From Pseudorhodobacter antarcticus (GTDB taxonomy: Bacteria; Pseudomonadota; Alphaproteobacteria; Rhodobacterales; Rhodobacteraceae): 5,216 nt of DNA. The notes below the pieces were generated by a model. It had not been told where the DNA came from, did not search any database, and saw nothing but the letters and a program-made list of their open reading frames with translations. Both the position numbers and the translations under genes were made by a program. The stretch covers positions 1-5,216 of the forward strand of contig CAMDHB010000256.1 in assembly GCA_945897655.1 (NCBI GenBank), given 5' to 3'. Shown piece by piece: positions 1 to 5,216 of this stretch (position 1 is the first letter of the stretch; each line of letters begins with the position of its first letter).

Positions 1-528
1 CAACACCCCCGAAAACACCGCCCCCACCGCCGTGCCAAACCCCAGCATCATCAGCCCCGACCCGGTCAAGAAAACCTCAGCCGAGGTGCTGACATTCGTC
101 AGCGTCGCGGTCCCCAGAAACAGCGCGAAGATCATGTGGCTCAGGAAATTCCAGAACAGAAAGAACACCACGATCACCGCCGACATCATCGGGATCTGCC
201 GGTTCCTCTCGCTCCAGATCACCCCGATAATCTCCGACGCCACCAGCGCCTGCCCCCGCTCCAACCGCCGGCTCACCTCATAAAACCCGCAGGCAATGAA
301 CGGCCCGAGAATGGGAAAGCCAACCGAGGCCGGGATGATCACCCAGACCATCCCACTCACCCCGACCGCCACGATCAACCAGCCGCCGATCACATAGACC
401 AGCGAAAACAGGATGCCATAGATCGGTGCCGCCCTCAGGTCCCGCCACCCCGCCCGCAAGGCTGCAACCAGATCACTGCCATCCGCCCGCATGATCTCGA
501 TTGACGGGGTCTCAGCCAAATCCACCAT
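1..528 (-). CDS. DUF2189-type integral membrane protein, C-terminus cut by window edge
   Basis: The frame is open from an ATG at 528 to the left edge, giving 176 residues with no stop, so the C-terminus lies outside. The start is supported by a GGAGG at 538-542, 9 nt upstream. The N-terminus (about residues 1-33) is polar. Hydrophobic segments follow at about 35-57 and 60-83, then a charged stretch at 84-112 (including RRLERGQ), then hydrophobic segments at about 114-141 and 155-176. This pattern, with a GPFIACGFYEVSRRLE-like turn after the second segment, fits my memory of DUF2189 (COG5473) proteins of alphaproteobacteria, which are usually about 250-280 residues. If so, roughly a third is missing. 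The family has no established function, and I see no catalytic motif. It lies 70 bp downstream of prfB on the same strand and could be co-transcribed with it. That it is a real membrane protein is near certain; the family name is a recollection. Confidence 0.85.
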   Translation of the reverse strand, partial: MVDLAETPSIEIMRADGSDLVAALRAGWRDLRAAPIYGILFSLVYVIGGWLIVAVGVSGMVWVIIPASVGFPILGPFIACGFYEVSRRLERGQALVASEIIGVIWSERNRQIPMMSAVIVVFFLFWNFLSHMIFALFLGTATLTNVSTSAEVFLTGSGLMMLGFGTAVGAVFSGVL

Positions 529-537
529 GACCCGGAT

Positions 538-542
538 CCTCC
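538..542 (-). promoter_or_regulatory. Ribosome binding site of the DUF2189-type gene
   Basis: Read on the minus strand, GGAGG lies within CAGGGAGGATCC, 9 nt before the ATG at 528. It favours this ATG over the GTG that is the next codon and over the internal Met at residue 13. Confidence 0.65.
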
Positions 543-598
543 CTGACTGCCCTTGCCGTCAAACTAGACCCATCCGCCCGGTTTTCCCAAACGAAAAC

Positions 599-1726
599 TC
601 ACGCCTCGGAATTGGCCTCGGCCCGGCTCTTGCCCGCCACATCCATCGCCAGCGTCGCTGCCATGAAGCGGTCCAGATCACCGTCCAGCACGCCGCCGGT
701 ATCGCTTGTCTCGACGCTGGTCCGCAGATCCTTGACCATCTGATAGGGCTGCAAAACATAAGACCGGATCTGGTTGCCCCAACCTGCCTCACCCTTGCTC
801 TCATGCGCCTCCAGCGTGGCCGCGTTCCGCTTGTCCAACTCCATCTGATACAGCCGCGACTTCAGCGCCTTCATGGCGATGTCACGGTTCTGGTGCTGCG
901 ACTTCTCCGACGACGTCACCACGATGCCTGAGGGGAAGTGCGTGATCCGCACCGCCGAGTCAGTCTTGTTGACGTGCTGACCACCCGCGCCCGAGGAGCG
1001 GTAGGTGTCGATCCGGATGTCCTTGTCCTGCACATCAATCTCGATGTTGTCATCCACCACCGGGTAAACCCAGACCGATGAAAACGACGTGTGCCGCCGC
1101 GCCGCCGAGTCGTAAGGGCTGATCCGCACCAACCGGTGCACCCCCGATTCCGACTTGAGCCAGCCATAGGCATTGTGCCCCGAAATCTTGTAGGCGACCG
1201 AGCGGATCCCCGCCTCTTCGCCCGCGGTTTCAGACTGCAACTCGACCGTGTAGCCCTTCTTTTCCGCCCAGCGCACATACATCCGCGCCAGCATGCTGGC
1301 CCAATCACAGCTTTCCGTGCCCCCGGCGCCCGCGTTGATCTCCAGGAATGTGTCATTGCTGTCAGCTTCGCCATCCAGCAACGCGTCCAACTCCTTGGCC
1401 GCCGCCAGATCGACCAAAGCCTTCAACGCCGCCTCCGCCTCGCCCACGATCTCGGCATCGCCCTCCGCCTCGCCCATCTCGATCAACTCGACATTGTCGT
1501 TCAGGCCGCTTTGGATCAGCTGATAGGTCGACAAGGCATCCAGAAGCCCCTGCCGTTCCCGCATCAGGCCTTGCGCCTTGGCCGGGTCATTCCACAGATC
1601 GGGCGCTTCCAGATGGGCGTTGAATTCTTCCAGCCGGTGGGGGGCCGTGGTGATATCCATGCGCTGTCCCAGCAGTTTCAACGATTTGGCAATCGCATCG
1701 ACATGGTTCTGCGTTTCGGCGCGCAT
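599..1726 (-). CDS. prfB: Peptide chain release factor 2 (RF2)
   Basis: This 375-residue cytoplasmic class I release factor reads UGA and UAA in the ribosomal A site and triggers hydrolysis of peptidyl-tRNA. The N-terminal helical domain (about 1-115) leads into the conserved NAGAGGTES block at 131-139. The codon-recognition region has SPY at 203-205, where the classical RF2 tripeptide is SPF, followed by RRHTSFSS at 210-217. The catalytic GGQ is at 248-250 inside SSGAGGQHVNKT; the Gln is the site normally methylated by PrmC. Length is typical (E. coli about 365). The C-terminal tail after DGDLDRF is slightly extended and polar. I chose the ATG at 1726 because AGGAAGGA lies 8 nt upstream and homologues begin near MRAETQN; an ATG at 1798 would add 24 unlikely residues and sits inside a hairpin. 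The gene is one continuous frame, so it lacks the in-frame UGA and +1 frameshift that autoregulates prfB in E. coli. It follows mrcA by 91 bp. Confidence 0.97.
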   Translation of the reverse strand: MRAETQNHVDAIAKSLKLLGQRMDITTAPHRLEEFNAHLEAPDLWNDPAKAQGLMRERQGLLDALSTYQLIQSGLNDNVELIEMGEAEGDAEIVGEAEAALKALVDLAAAKELDALLDGEADSNDTFLEINAGAGGTESCDWASMLARMYVRWAEKKGYTVELQSETAGEEAGIRSVAYKISGHNAYGWLKSESGVHRLVRISPYDSAARRHTSFSSVWVYPVVDDNIEIDVQDKDIRIDTYRSSGAGGQHVNKTDSAVRITHFPSGIVVTSSEKSQHQNRDIAMKALKSRLYQMELDKRNAATLEAHESKGEAGWGNQIRSYVLQPYQMVKDLRTSVETSDTGGVLDGDLDRFMAATLAMDVAGKSRAEANSEA

Positions 1727-1734
1727 GGTGGATA

Positions 1735-1742
1735 TCCTTCCT
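1735..1742 (-). promoter_or_regulatory. Ribosome binding site of prfB
   Basis: AGGAAGGA on the minus strand, 8 nt before the ATG at 1726, decides the prfB start in favour of 1726 over the in-frame ATG at 1798, which lacks such a site. Confidence 0.75.
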
Positions 1743-1784
1743 GTTTCAGCCGCCCGATGTATCCGCATCAGGCCCGAACGACAA

Positions 1785-1811
1785 GTAGGATGGGCCATCT
1801 GCCCACCCTGC
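1785..1811 (-). repeat. Imperfect inverted repeat (hairpin) just after mrcA
   Basis: The arms at 1785-1795 and 1801-1811 are 11 nt each around a 5-nt loop. In minus-strand RNA the stem GCAGGGUGGGC / GCCCAUCCUAC pairs at 10 of 11 positions, counting one G-U wobble, with one C-A mismatch near the base. On the plus strand the wobble becomes an A-C mismatch, so the fold is better in the mRNA sense. It starts 6 nt after the mrcA stop at 1818. No run of U follows, so a classical intrinsic terminator is not supported. It may be an mRNA 3'-end stabiliser or processing element, a partial terminator, or a copy of a dispersed REP-like palindrome with a GTAGGGTGGGC core. The structure is plain in the sequence; its role is inference. 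Confidence 0.6.
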
Positions 1812-1817
1812 CGCAGA

Positions 1818-4364
1818 TCAGTACAACCCGCCCGATGACAGCGTCCCGAAGGTCGCCTTCTTTGGCACCGACTTGGTCGATCCGTCCGAGGTTGTCACAG
1901 TGTCCATATCGACCAACTCGCTTTCGCCCGTCGCGAACAACGGCAGATCCTGCCCCATGCCGAACCCGCCATCGACCAGCGCCCCCAAGCCAAAGATCGG
2001 CTCTTCGCCATCACGGAAGTATTCGGCCTGAACATTTTCACCGCTCGCATCGGGCGGCAGTTGCGCGCCGGTATAACGGTCGATGTTGATGAAACGCCCG
2101 CCCGGCGGCACCTTGAACTCGGTCCCGCCAAACCGCTTGACCGCCTCGGACATGAAGGCCTGAAAGATCGGCACGCACAGCGTTCCGCCAAAGGCCCCGG
2201 GTCCCAGCGTGCGGGGCGTGTCAAAGCCCATGTAGCAGCCTGCCGCGATATTGCTGGTAAAGCCCACAAACCACACATCCTTGGCATCGTTGGTCGTACC
2301 CGTCTTGCCCGCCACTGGAACCGGCAAATTCACGCCCGACCCTGACCCCCGCAGAATGGCCCCCTGCAACATCGAGGTCAGCTGATAGGCCGTGATCGCA
2401 TTCATCACCCGCTCGCGGTTGCTGACCAGCGTCACGCCCGCACCAGGGGGCAGACTGTCGTCGCCGCAATCGGCGCAGATCCGCGTGTCATGGCGGTAGA
2501 TCGTCTTGCCATAGCGGTCCTGCACCCGGTCAACCAGCGTGGGCTCCACCCGCTCGCCGCCATTGGCGAACATGGAATAGGCCGCAACCATCTTGAACAG
2601 CGTCGTCTCCTGCGCCCCAAGCGAGTTCGCCAGCACCGGCTGCAATTGGTCATAAACGCCAAACCGCTCGGCATAGCCGCCCACGGTCTGCATGCTGACC
2701 TCTTGCGCAATGCGGATCGTCATCAGGTTCCGGCTCTGCTCGATGCCCGTGCGCATGGGCGTGGGGCCATAGAACTTGCCCGACGAATTCTTCGGCGTCC
2801 ACAGGCCCTGTGGCGTATCAATCTCGATCGGCGCATCGATGATGATCGAGGCCGGGGTAAACCCTGAATCCAGCGCCGCCGCATAAACGAACGGCTTGAA
2901 ACTGGACCCGGGCTGCCGCAACGCCTGTGTGGCCCGGTTGAACACCGAATCCTGATAGCTGAACCCGCCCTGCATGGCGATCACTCGGCCCGTGTTCACG
3001 TCCATCGCCATGAAACCGCCCTGCACCTCGGGCACCTGCCGCAGCGACCAGCGAACAAAGGATCCGTCCTCGTCATTGGTGATGGCCCGCACCATCACCA
3101 CATCGCCCACCGCCACCAGATCGCCGGGCACCCGGGCCTCCCGGCCCAAACTGCCATCGGGGTTGCGCTTGCGGGCCCAGGTCACATCCTTGGCGGGCAG
3201 GGTGGTGTCGACCCCATCCTCGATCCCTTCGATGCCCAGGGTGGCCGTCTCATCACCCAGTTCCAGCACCACAGCCACATGCCAACCTTCCACATCGCGC
3301 GGCAGGCCCTGCAAATCCGACAGCGCATCGCGCCAATTGCCCATCAGTTCAGGCGTCAACACCTGCCCCGTGCCGCGCCACACGCCTTGATCGCGGTCAT
3401 ACTTCTCCAACCCCTCGCGCAGCGCGGTGGCAGCCAGTTGCTGCAACTCCGGATCCTGCGTCGCACGGATCGTCAAGCCGCCCGAAAAGAACTCCTCTTC
3501 GCCAAAGCTGCCCGACAGTTGACGGCGGATCTCATCGGTGAAGTAATCGCGCGGCGGCAAGATGTTGCGATAGGCCGGAAAATCGCCGTTCTGCACCGAT
3601 TTCAGCGGCAGTTCCTTTTCCGCCAGATAGGTCGCTTCGTCGATATAGCCGTTCTGCCACATCTCGCGCAGCACATAGTTGCGCCGCTCCGTCACACGCT
3701 CCTTGGCGCGAACCGGATGGTATTCGCCCGGAGCCTGCGGCATCGCCGCCAGCATCGCGGCCTCATGCGGGGCAAGCTCTGACAGGGGTTTGTTGAAATA
3801 GGTCTGCGCTGCCGCCGCAACGCCATAGGAATTCTGCCCAAGGAAAATTTCGTTCAGATACAACTCCAGGATCTTGTCCTTGCTCAGCGTCTCTTCCAGA
3901 CGGCTGGCCAGAATGATCTCCTTGATCTTGCGTTCTGCTGACCGGGTGCCCGACAGCAGGAAGTTCTTCATGACCTGCTGCGTGATGGTCGATGCCCCGC
4001 GCACATTCTTGCCCCGCGACAGAATGGCATCGCGAAAGGCTGCCACCATGCCCATCACATCATAGCCTGCATGGCTGTAAAAATGCTTGTCCTCGGCCGA
4101 AACGAAGGCATCCTTCACCATCTGCGGGATATCCTCGATCGGCACGAACAGGCGCCGTTCGGTGGCGAATTCGTCCATGATCTTGCCTTCGGCCGAATAG
4201 ATTCGGCTGATGGTCGGCGGGGCATAGGTGGCAAGGGACTCATGGCTGGGCAAGTCTGTGGAATACATATAGAAAATGCCGCCAATGGTCAGGGCCGCAA
4301 ACAGCAGACCCATCGTGACCATCGTAAAGATGGCACCGAAAAACGACCCGATGAACCTAAGCAC
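1818..4364 (-). CDS. mrcA: PBP1A-type class A penicillin-binding protein (bifunctional transglycosylase/transpeptidase)
   Basis: This 848-residue inner-membrane enzyme polymerises lipid II into glycan strands and cross-links the stem peptides in the periplasm. A short cytoplasmic N-terminus and one signal-anchor helix (about 8-34) lead into the GT51 glycosyltransferase domain: EDKHFYSHAG at 91-100 with catalytic Glu91, GASTITQQ at 123-130, RKIKE at 145-149, ILELYLN at 165-171, and the fifth motif around 183-212. An OB-like insert spans roughly 330-445, as in PBP1A. The transpeptidase domain has SSFK at 487-490 (acyl-enzyme Ser487), SRN at 544-546 and KTGT at 687-690, so both activities look intact. 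A tail of about 100 residues follows, ending SSGGLY. A CxxC pair sits at 630/633. Length matches E. coli PBP1A (about 850). I chose the GTG at 4364: the open frame reaches a TTG at 4421, but that TTG is the -35 box of a promoter, and homologues as I recall begin at LRFIGSFFG. Start codon certainty is about 0.75. Confidence 0.96.
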   Translation of the reverse strand: MLRFIGSFFGAIFTMVTMGLLFAALTIGGIFYMYSTDLPSHESLATYAPPTISRIYSAEGKIMDEFATERRLFVPIEDIPQMVKDAFVSAEDKHFYSHAGYDVMGMVAAFRDAILSRGKNVRGASTITQQVMKNFLLSGTRSAERKIKEIILASRLEETLSKDKILELYLNEIFLGQNSYGVAAAAQTYFNKPLSELAPHEAAMLAAMPQAPGEYHPVRAKERVTERRNYVLREMWQNGYIDEATYLAEKELPLKSVQNGDFPAYRNILPPRDYFTDEIRRQLSGSFGEEEFFSGGLTIRATQDPELQQLAATALREGLEKYDRDQGVWRGTGQVLTPELMGNWRDALSDLQGLPRDVEGWHVAVVLELGDETATLGIEGIEDGVDTTLPAKDVTWARKRNPDGSLGREARVPGDLVAVGDVVMVRAITNDEDGSFVRWSLRQVPEVQGGFMAMDVNTGRVIAMQGGFSYQDSVFNRATQALRQPGSSFKPFVYAAALDSGFTPASIIIDAPIEIDTPQGLWTPKNSSGKFYGPTPMRTGIEQSRNLMTIRIAQEVSMQTVGGYAERFGVYDQLQPVLANSLGAQETTLFKMVAAYSMFANGGERVEPTLVDRVQDRYGKTIYRHDTRICADCGDDSLPPGAGVTLVSNRERVMNAITAYQLTSMLQGAILRGSGSGVNLPVPVAGKTGTTNDAKDVWFVGFTSNIAAGCYMGFDTPRTLGPGAFGGTLCVPIFQAFMSEAVKRFGGTEFKVPPGGRFINIDRYTGAQLPPDASGENVQAEYFRDGEEPIFGLGALVDGGFGMGQDLPLFATGESELVDMDTVTTSDGSTKSVPKKATFGTLSSGGLY

Positions 4365-4373
4365 GCCCGATAA

Positions 4374-4377
4374 CCCC
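4374..4377 (-). promoter_or_regulatory. Weak ribosome binding site of mrcA
   Basis: GGGG within TGCGGGGTT on the minus strand lies 9 nt before the GTG at 4364. It is a poor Shine-Dalgarno match, but it is the only G-rich element at a suitable distance and is consistent with the GTG start. Confidence 0.35.
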
Positions 4378-4391
4378 GCACATCTGCCCGC

Positions 4392-4421
4392 CTTATACAC
4401 GGGCCTTGCGACAAAGGTCAA
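4392..4421 (-). promoter_or_regulatory. Sigma70-like promoter for mrcA
   Basis: On the minus strand, TTGACC at 4421-4416 (5 of 6 to TTGACA) and TATAAG at 4397-4392 (5 of 6 to TATAAT) are separated by 18 nt. Transcription would begin near 4385, giving a leader of about 20 nt before the GTG at 4364. The site lies in the 96-bp gap between the amidase stop and mrcA, the position expected for a promoter that lets mrcA, and possibly prfB, be expressed apart from the amidase gene. The hexamers are visible; activity is inferred. Confidence 0.55.
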
Positions 4422-4460
4422 AACGATGGCGTGACCAGCGGCGCTTGGCCGCCCAATGCG

Positions 4461-5216
4461 TCAGGGCAGTGCGGCGCGCGCCGCGTCATCCACCGCCCAG
4501 GCCTTCAACCCATCGCGGATCGCAAGCGCCATCGACTGCCGCCATGCGCTGTCCGTCAACCGCTCCAGATCCCCGGCCGAGGACAGGAACCCCAACTCCA
4601 GCAACACCGCCGGAATGTCGGGCGATTTCAGGACCGAAAACGCCCCCTCCTGCCGGGGCCTGCGGTGCATCTTGATGCCCGCCGCCTGGATCGCCTCAAC
4701 CAGACTGTCGGCCAGCCGTTCCGTACGCGGCTTGGTCTCGGTCCGCGCCATGTCCATCAGAACTTGCACCACCAGATCATCCTGCTGGCTCAGATCGATC
4801 CCCGCCAGCAGATCGTCCCGGTTGTGCCGCTCGGCCAACGTCTCGCTCGCCTTGTCATTCGCCTCCTCGGCCAGGGTGTACACCGTCGCCCCCACCGCCT
4901 CGCCCTCGGCCAAGGCATCGGCGTGTAATGAGACGAAAACCTGCGCCCCCGCCTGATGCGCAATCGAAATACGCGCCTCCAGCGGAACAAACACATCCTC
5001 CTCCCGCGTCAGCACCACCTCAAACCCACCGTCGCGCAACAACACCTCTTTCAACGTACGGGCAAAGATCATCATCAGCTTGGCCTCACTGGCACCGTCC
5101 CGCTCGGCGCCCGGATCAATCCCACCATGCCCGGGGTCCAGCACCACGACCAACGGCCCCTCCCCGCGTGGCGGCACGGGTTGCAAGGGCACAGGCTCGG
5201 GCAGCGCCCAACCCTC
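4461..5216 (-). CDS. amiC: N-acetylmuramoyl-L-alanine amidase (Amidase_3, AmiC type), N-terminus cut by window edge
   Basis: The frame is open to the right edge; 251 residues are visible, numbered here from the first codon at 5216. The enzyme is a periplasmic zinc hydrolase that cuts the bond between N-acetylmuramic acid and L-Ala of the stem peptide, chiefly during daughter-cell separation. After a Pro-rich linker (about 1-20) the Amidase_3 domain begins. Visible zinc and catalytic residues are His30 in DPGHGG, Glu44 in SEAKLM, His98 in FVSLHADA and the catalytic Glu207 in PAVLLELGF. Between about 117 and 165 lies a long charged helical insert of the kind that occludes the active site in AmiB/AmiC until a LytM-type activator (EnvC, NlpD or DipM) displaces it, so activator control is likely. 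The missing N-terminus should hold a signal peptide and an AMIN domain, as family members are about 400 residues. A GTG at 5192 falls in the linker and is not a credible start. The gene ends 96 bp before mrcA. Confidence 0.93.
   Translation of the reverse strand, partial: EGWALPEPVPLQPVPPRGEGPLVVVLDPGHGGIDPGAERDGASEAKLMMIFARTLKEVLLRDGGFEVVLTREEDVFVPLEARISIAHQAGAQVFVSLHADALAEGEAVGATVYTLAEEANDKASETLAERHNRDDLLAGIDLSQQDDLVVQVLMDMARTETKPRTERLADSLVEAIQAAGIKMHRRPRQEGAFSVLKSPDIPAVLLELGFLSSAGDLERLTDSAWRQSMALAIRDGLKAWAVDDAARAALP

Noticed and set aside
32..504. Plus-strand frames opposite the DUF2189-type gene
   Set aside because: The minus strand encodes a coherent multi-pass membrane protein with a ribosome binding site, while the plus frames have no family features.
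581..598. Inverted repeat GTTTTC / GAAAAC just after the prfB stop
   Set aside because: The 6-bp AT-rich stem has a 6-nt loop and is followed by GC-rich sequence without a U run, so it is too weak for a terminator call.
1754..1784. Possible promoter before prfB: TTGTCG, 17-nt spacer, TACATC
   Set aside because: Matches are 4 of 6 and 3 of 6 to the sigma70 hexamers, close to what chance gives; not strong enough to list.
1727..1798. Extended prfB start at the ATG at 1798
   Set aside because: It would add 24 residues not expected in RF2, begins inside the hairpin loop, and lacks the ribosome binding site present before 1726.
1091..2089. Long plus-strand reading frame opposite prfB and the end of mrcA
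   Set aside because: It is antisense to two well-supported genes, rich in Arg, Pro and His as expected for a shadow frame in GC-rich DNA, and has no recognisable domain or ribosome binding site.
4438..4452. Hairpin GCGGC / GCCGC shortly after the amidase stop
   Set aside because: The stem is only 5 bp and the nearest T run (4 nt) is about 14 nt further on and belongs to the mrcA promoter; such short GC palindromes are expected by chance at this GC content.
4431..4928. Two overlapping plus-strand frames opposite the amidase gene
   Set aside because: The antisense strand encodes an intact catalytic domain; these frames have shadow-like composition and no motif.
1..5216. Undescribed system, mobile element, CRISPR array, tRNA or rRNA
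   Set aside because: Nearly all of the window is covered by four conserved housekeeping-type genes on one strand; the gaps are 96, 91 and 70 bp, and I see no direct repeats, transposase fragments, cloverleaf or composition break.

Overview
The window is an ordinary stretch of conserved bacterial chromosome with every gene on the minus strand. It most likely comes from an alphaproteobacterium, probably the Rhodobacteraceae. The signs are high GC with GC-rich third codon positions, the order amidase - class A penicillin-binding protein - RF2, an RF2 gene with no programmed frameshift, and a DUF2189-type membrane protein next to it. The assignment rests on remembered family features, not on a search.

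Layout in the direction of transcription (high to low coordinates): (1) 5216-4461, the C-terminal catalytic part of an AmiC-type N-acetylmuramoyl-L-alanine amidase, cut by the right edge. (2) A 96-bp gap holding a good sigma70-like promoter. (3) 4364-1818, a complete PBP1A-type bifunctional transglycosylase/transpeptidase (mrcA), with its start placed at a GTG. (4) A 91-bp gap holding a stable hairpin just after the mrcA stop, then a clear ribosome binding site. (5) 1726-599, a complete peptide chain release factor 2 (prfB). (6) A 70-bp gap. (7) 528-1, the N-terminal 176 residues of a multi-pass membrane protein of the DUF2189 type, cut by the left edge.

The first two genes work on the same polymer. 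PBP1A polymerises and cross-links glycan strands, while the amidase strips stem peptides from glycan to separate daughter cells. RF2 ends translation at UGA and UAA codons and has no direct link to the wall; its place here looks like conserved synteny. The membrane protein has no known function.

No mobile element, CRISPR array, tRNA, rRNA or foreign-looking segment is visible, and no gap between genes exceeds 100 bp. I found no credible new system. The points worth a second look are the promoter that settles the mrcA start, the hairpin between mrcA and prfB, and a few protein details (a Cys-x-x-Cys pair and a conserved-looking tail in PBP1A, and a variant RF2 anticodon-like tripeptide).
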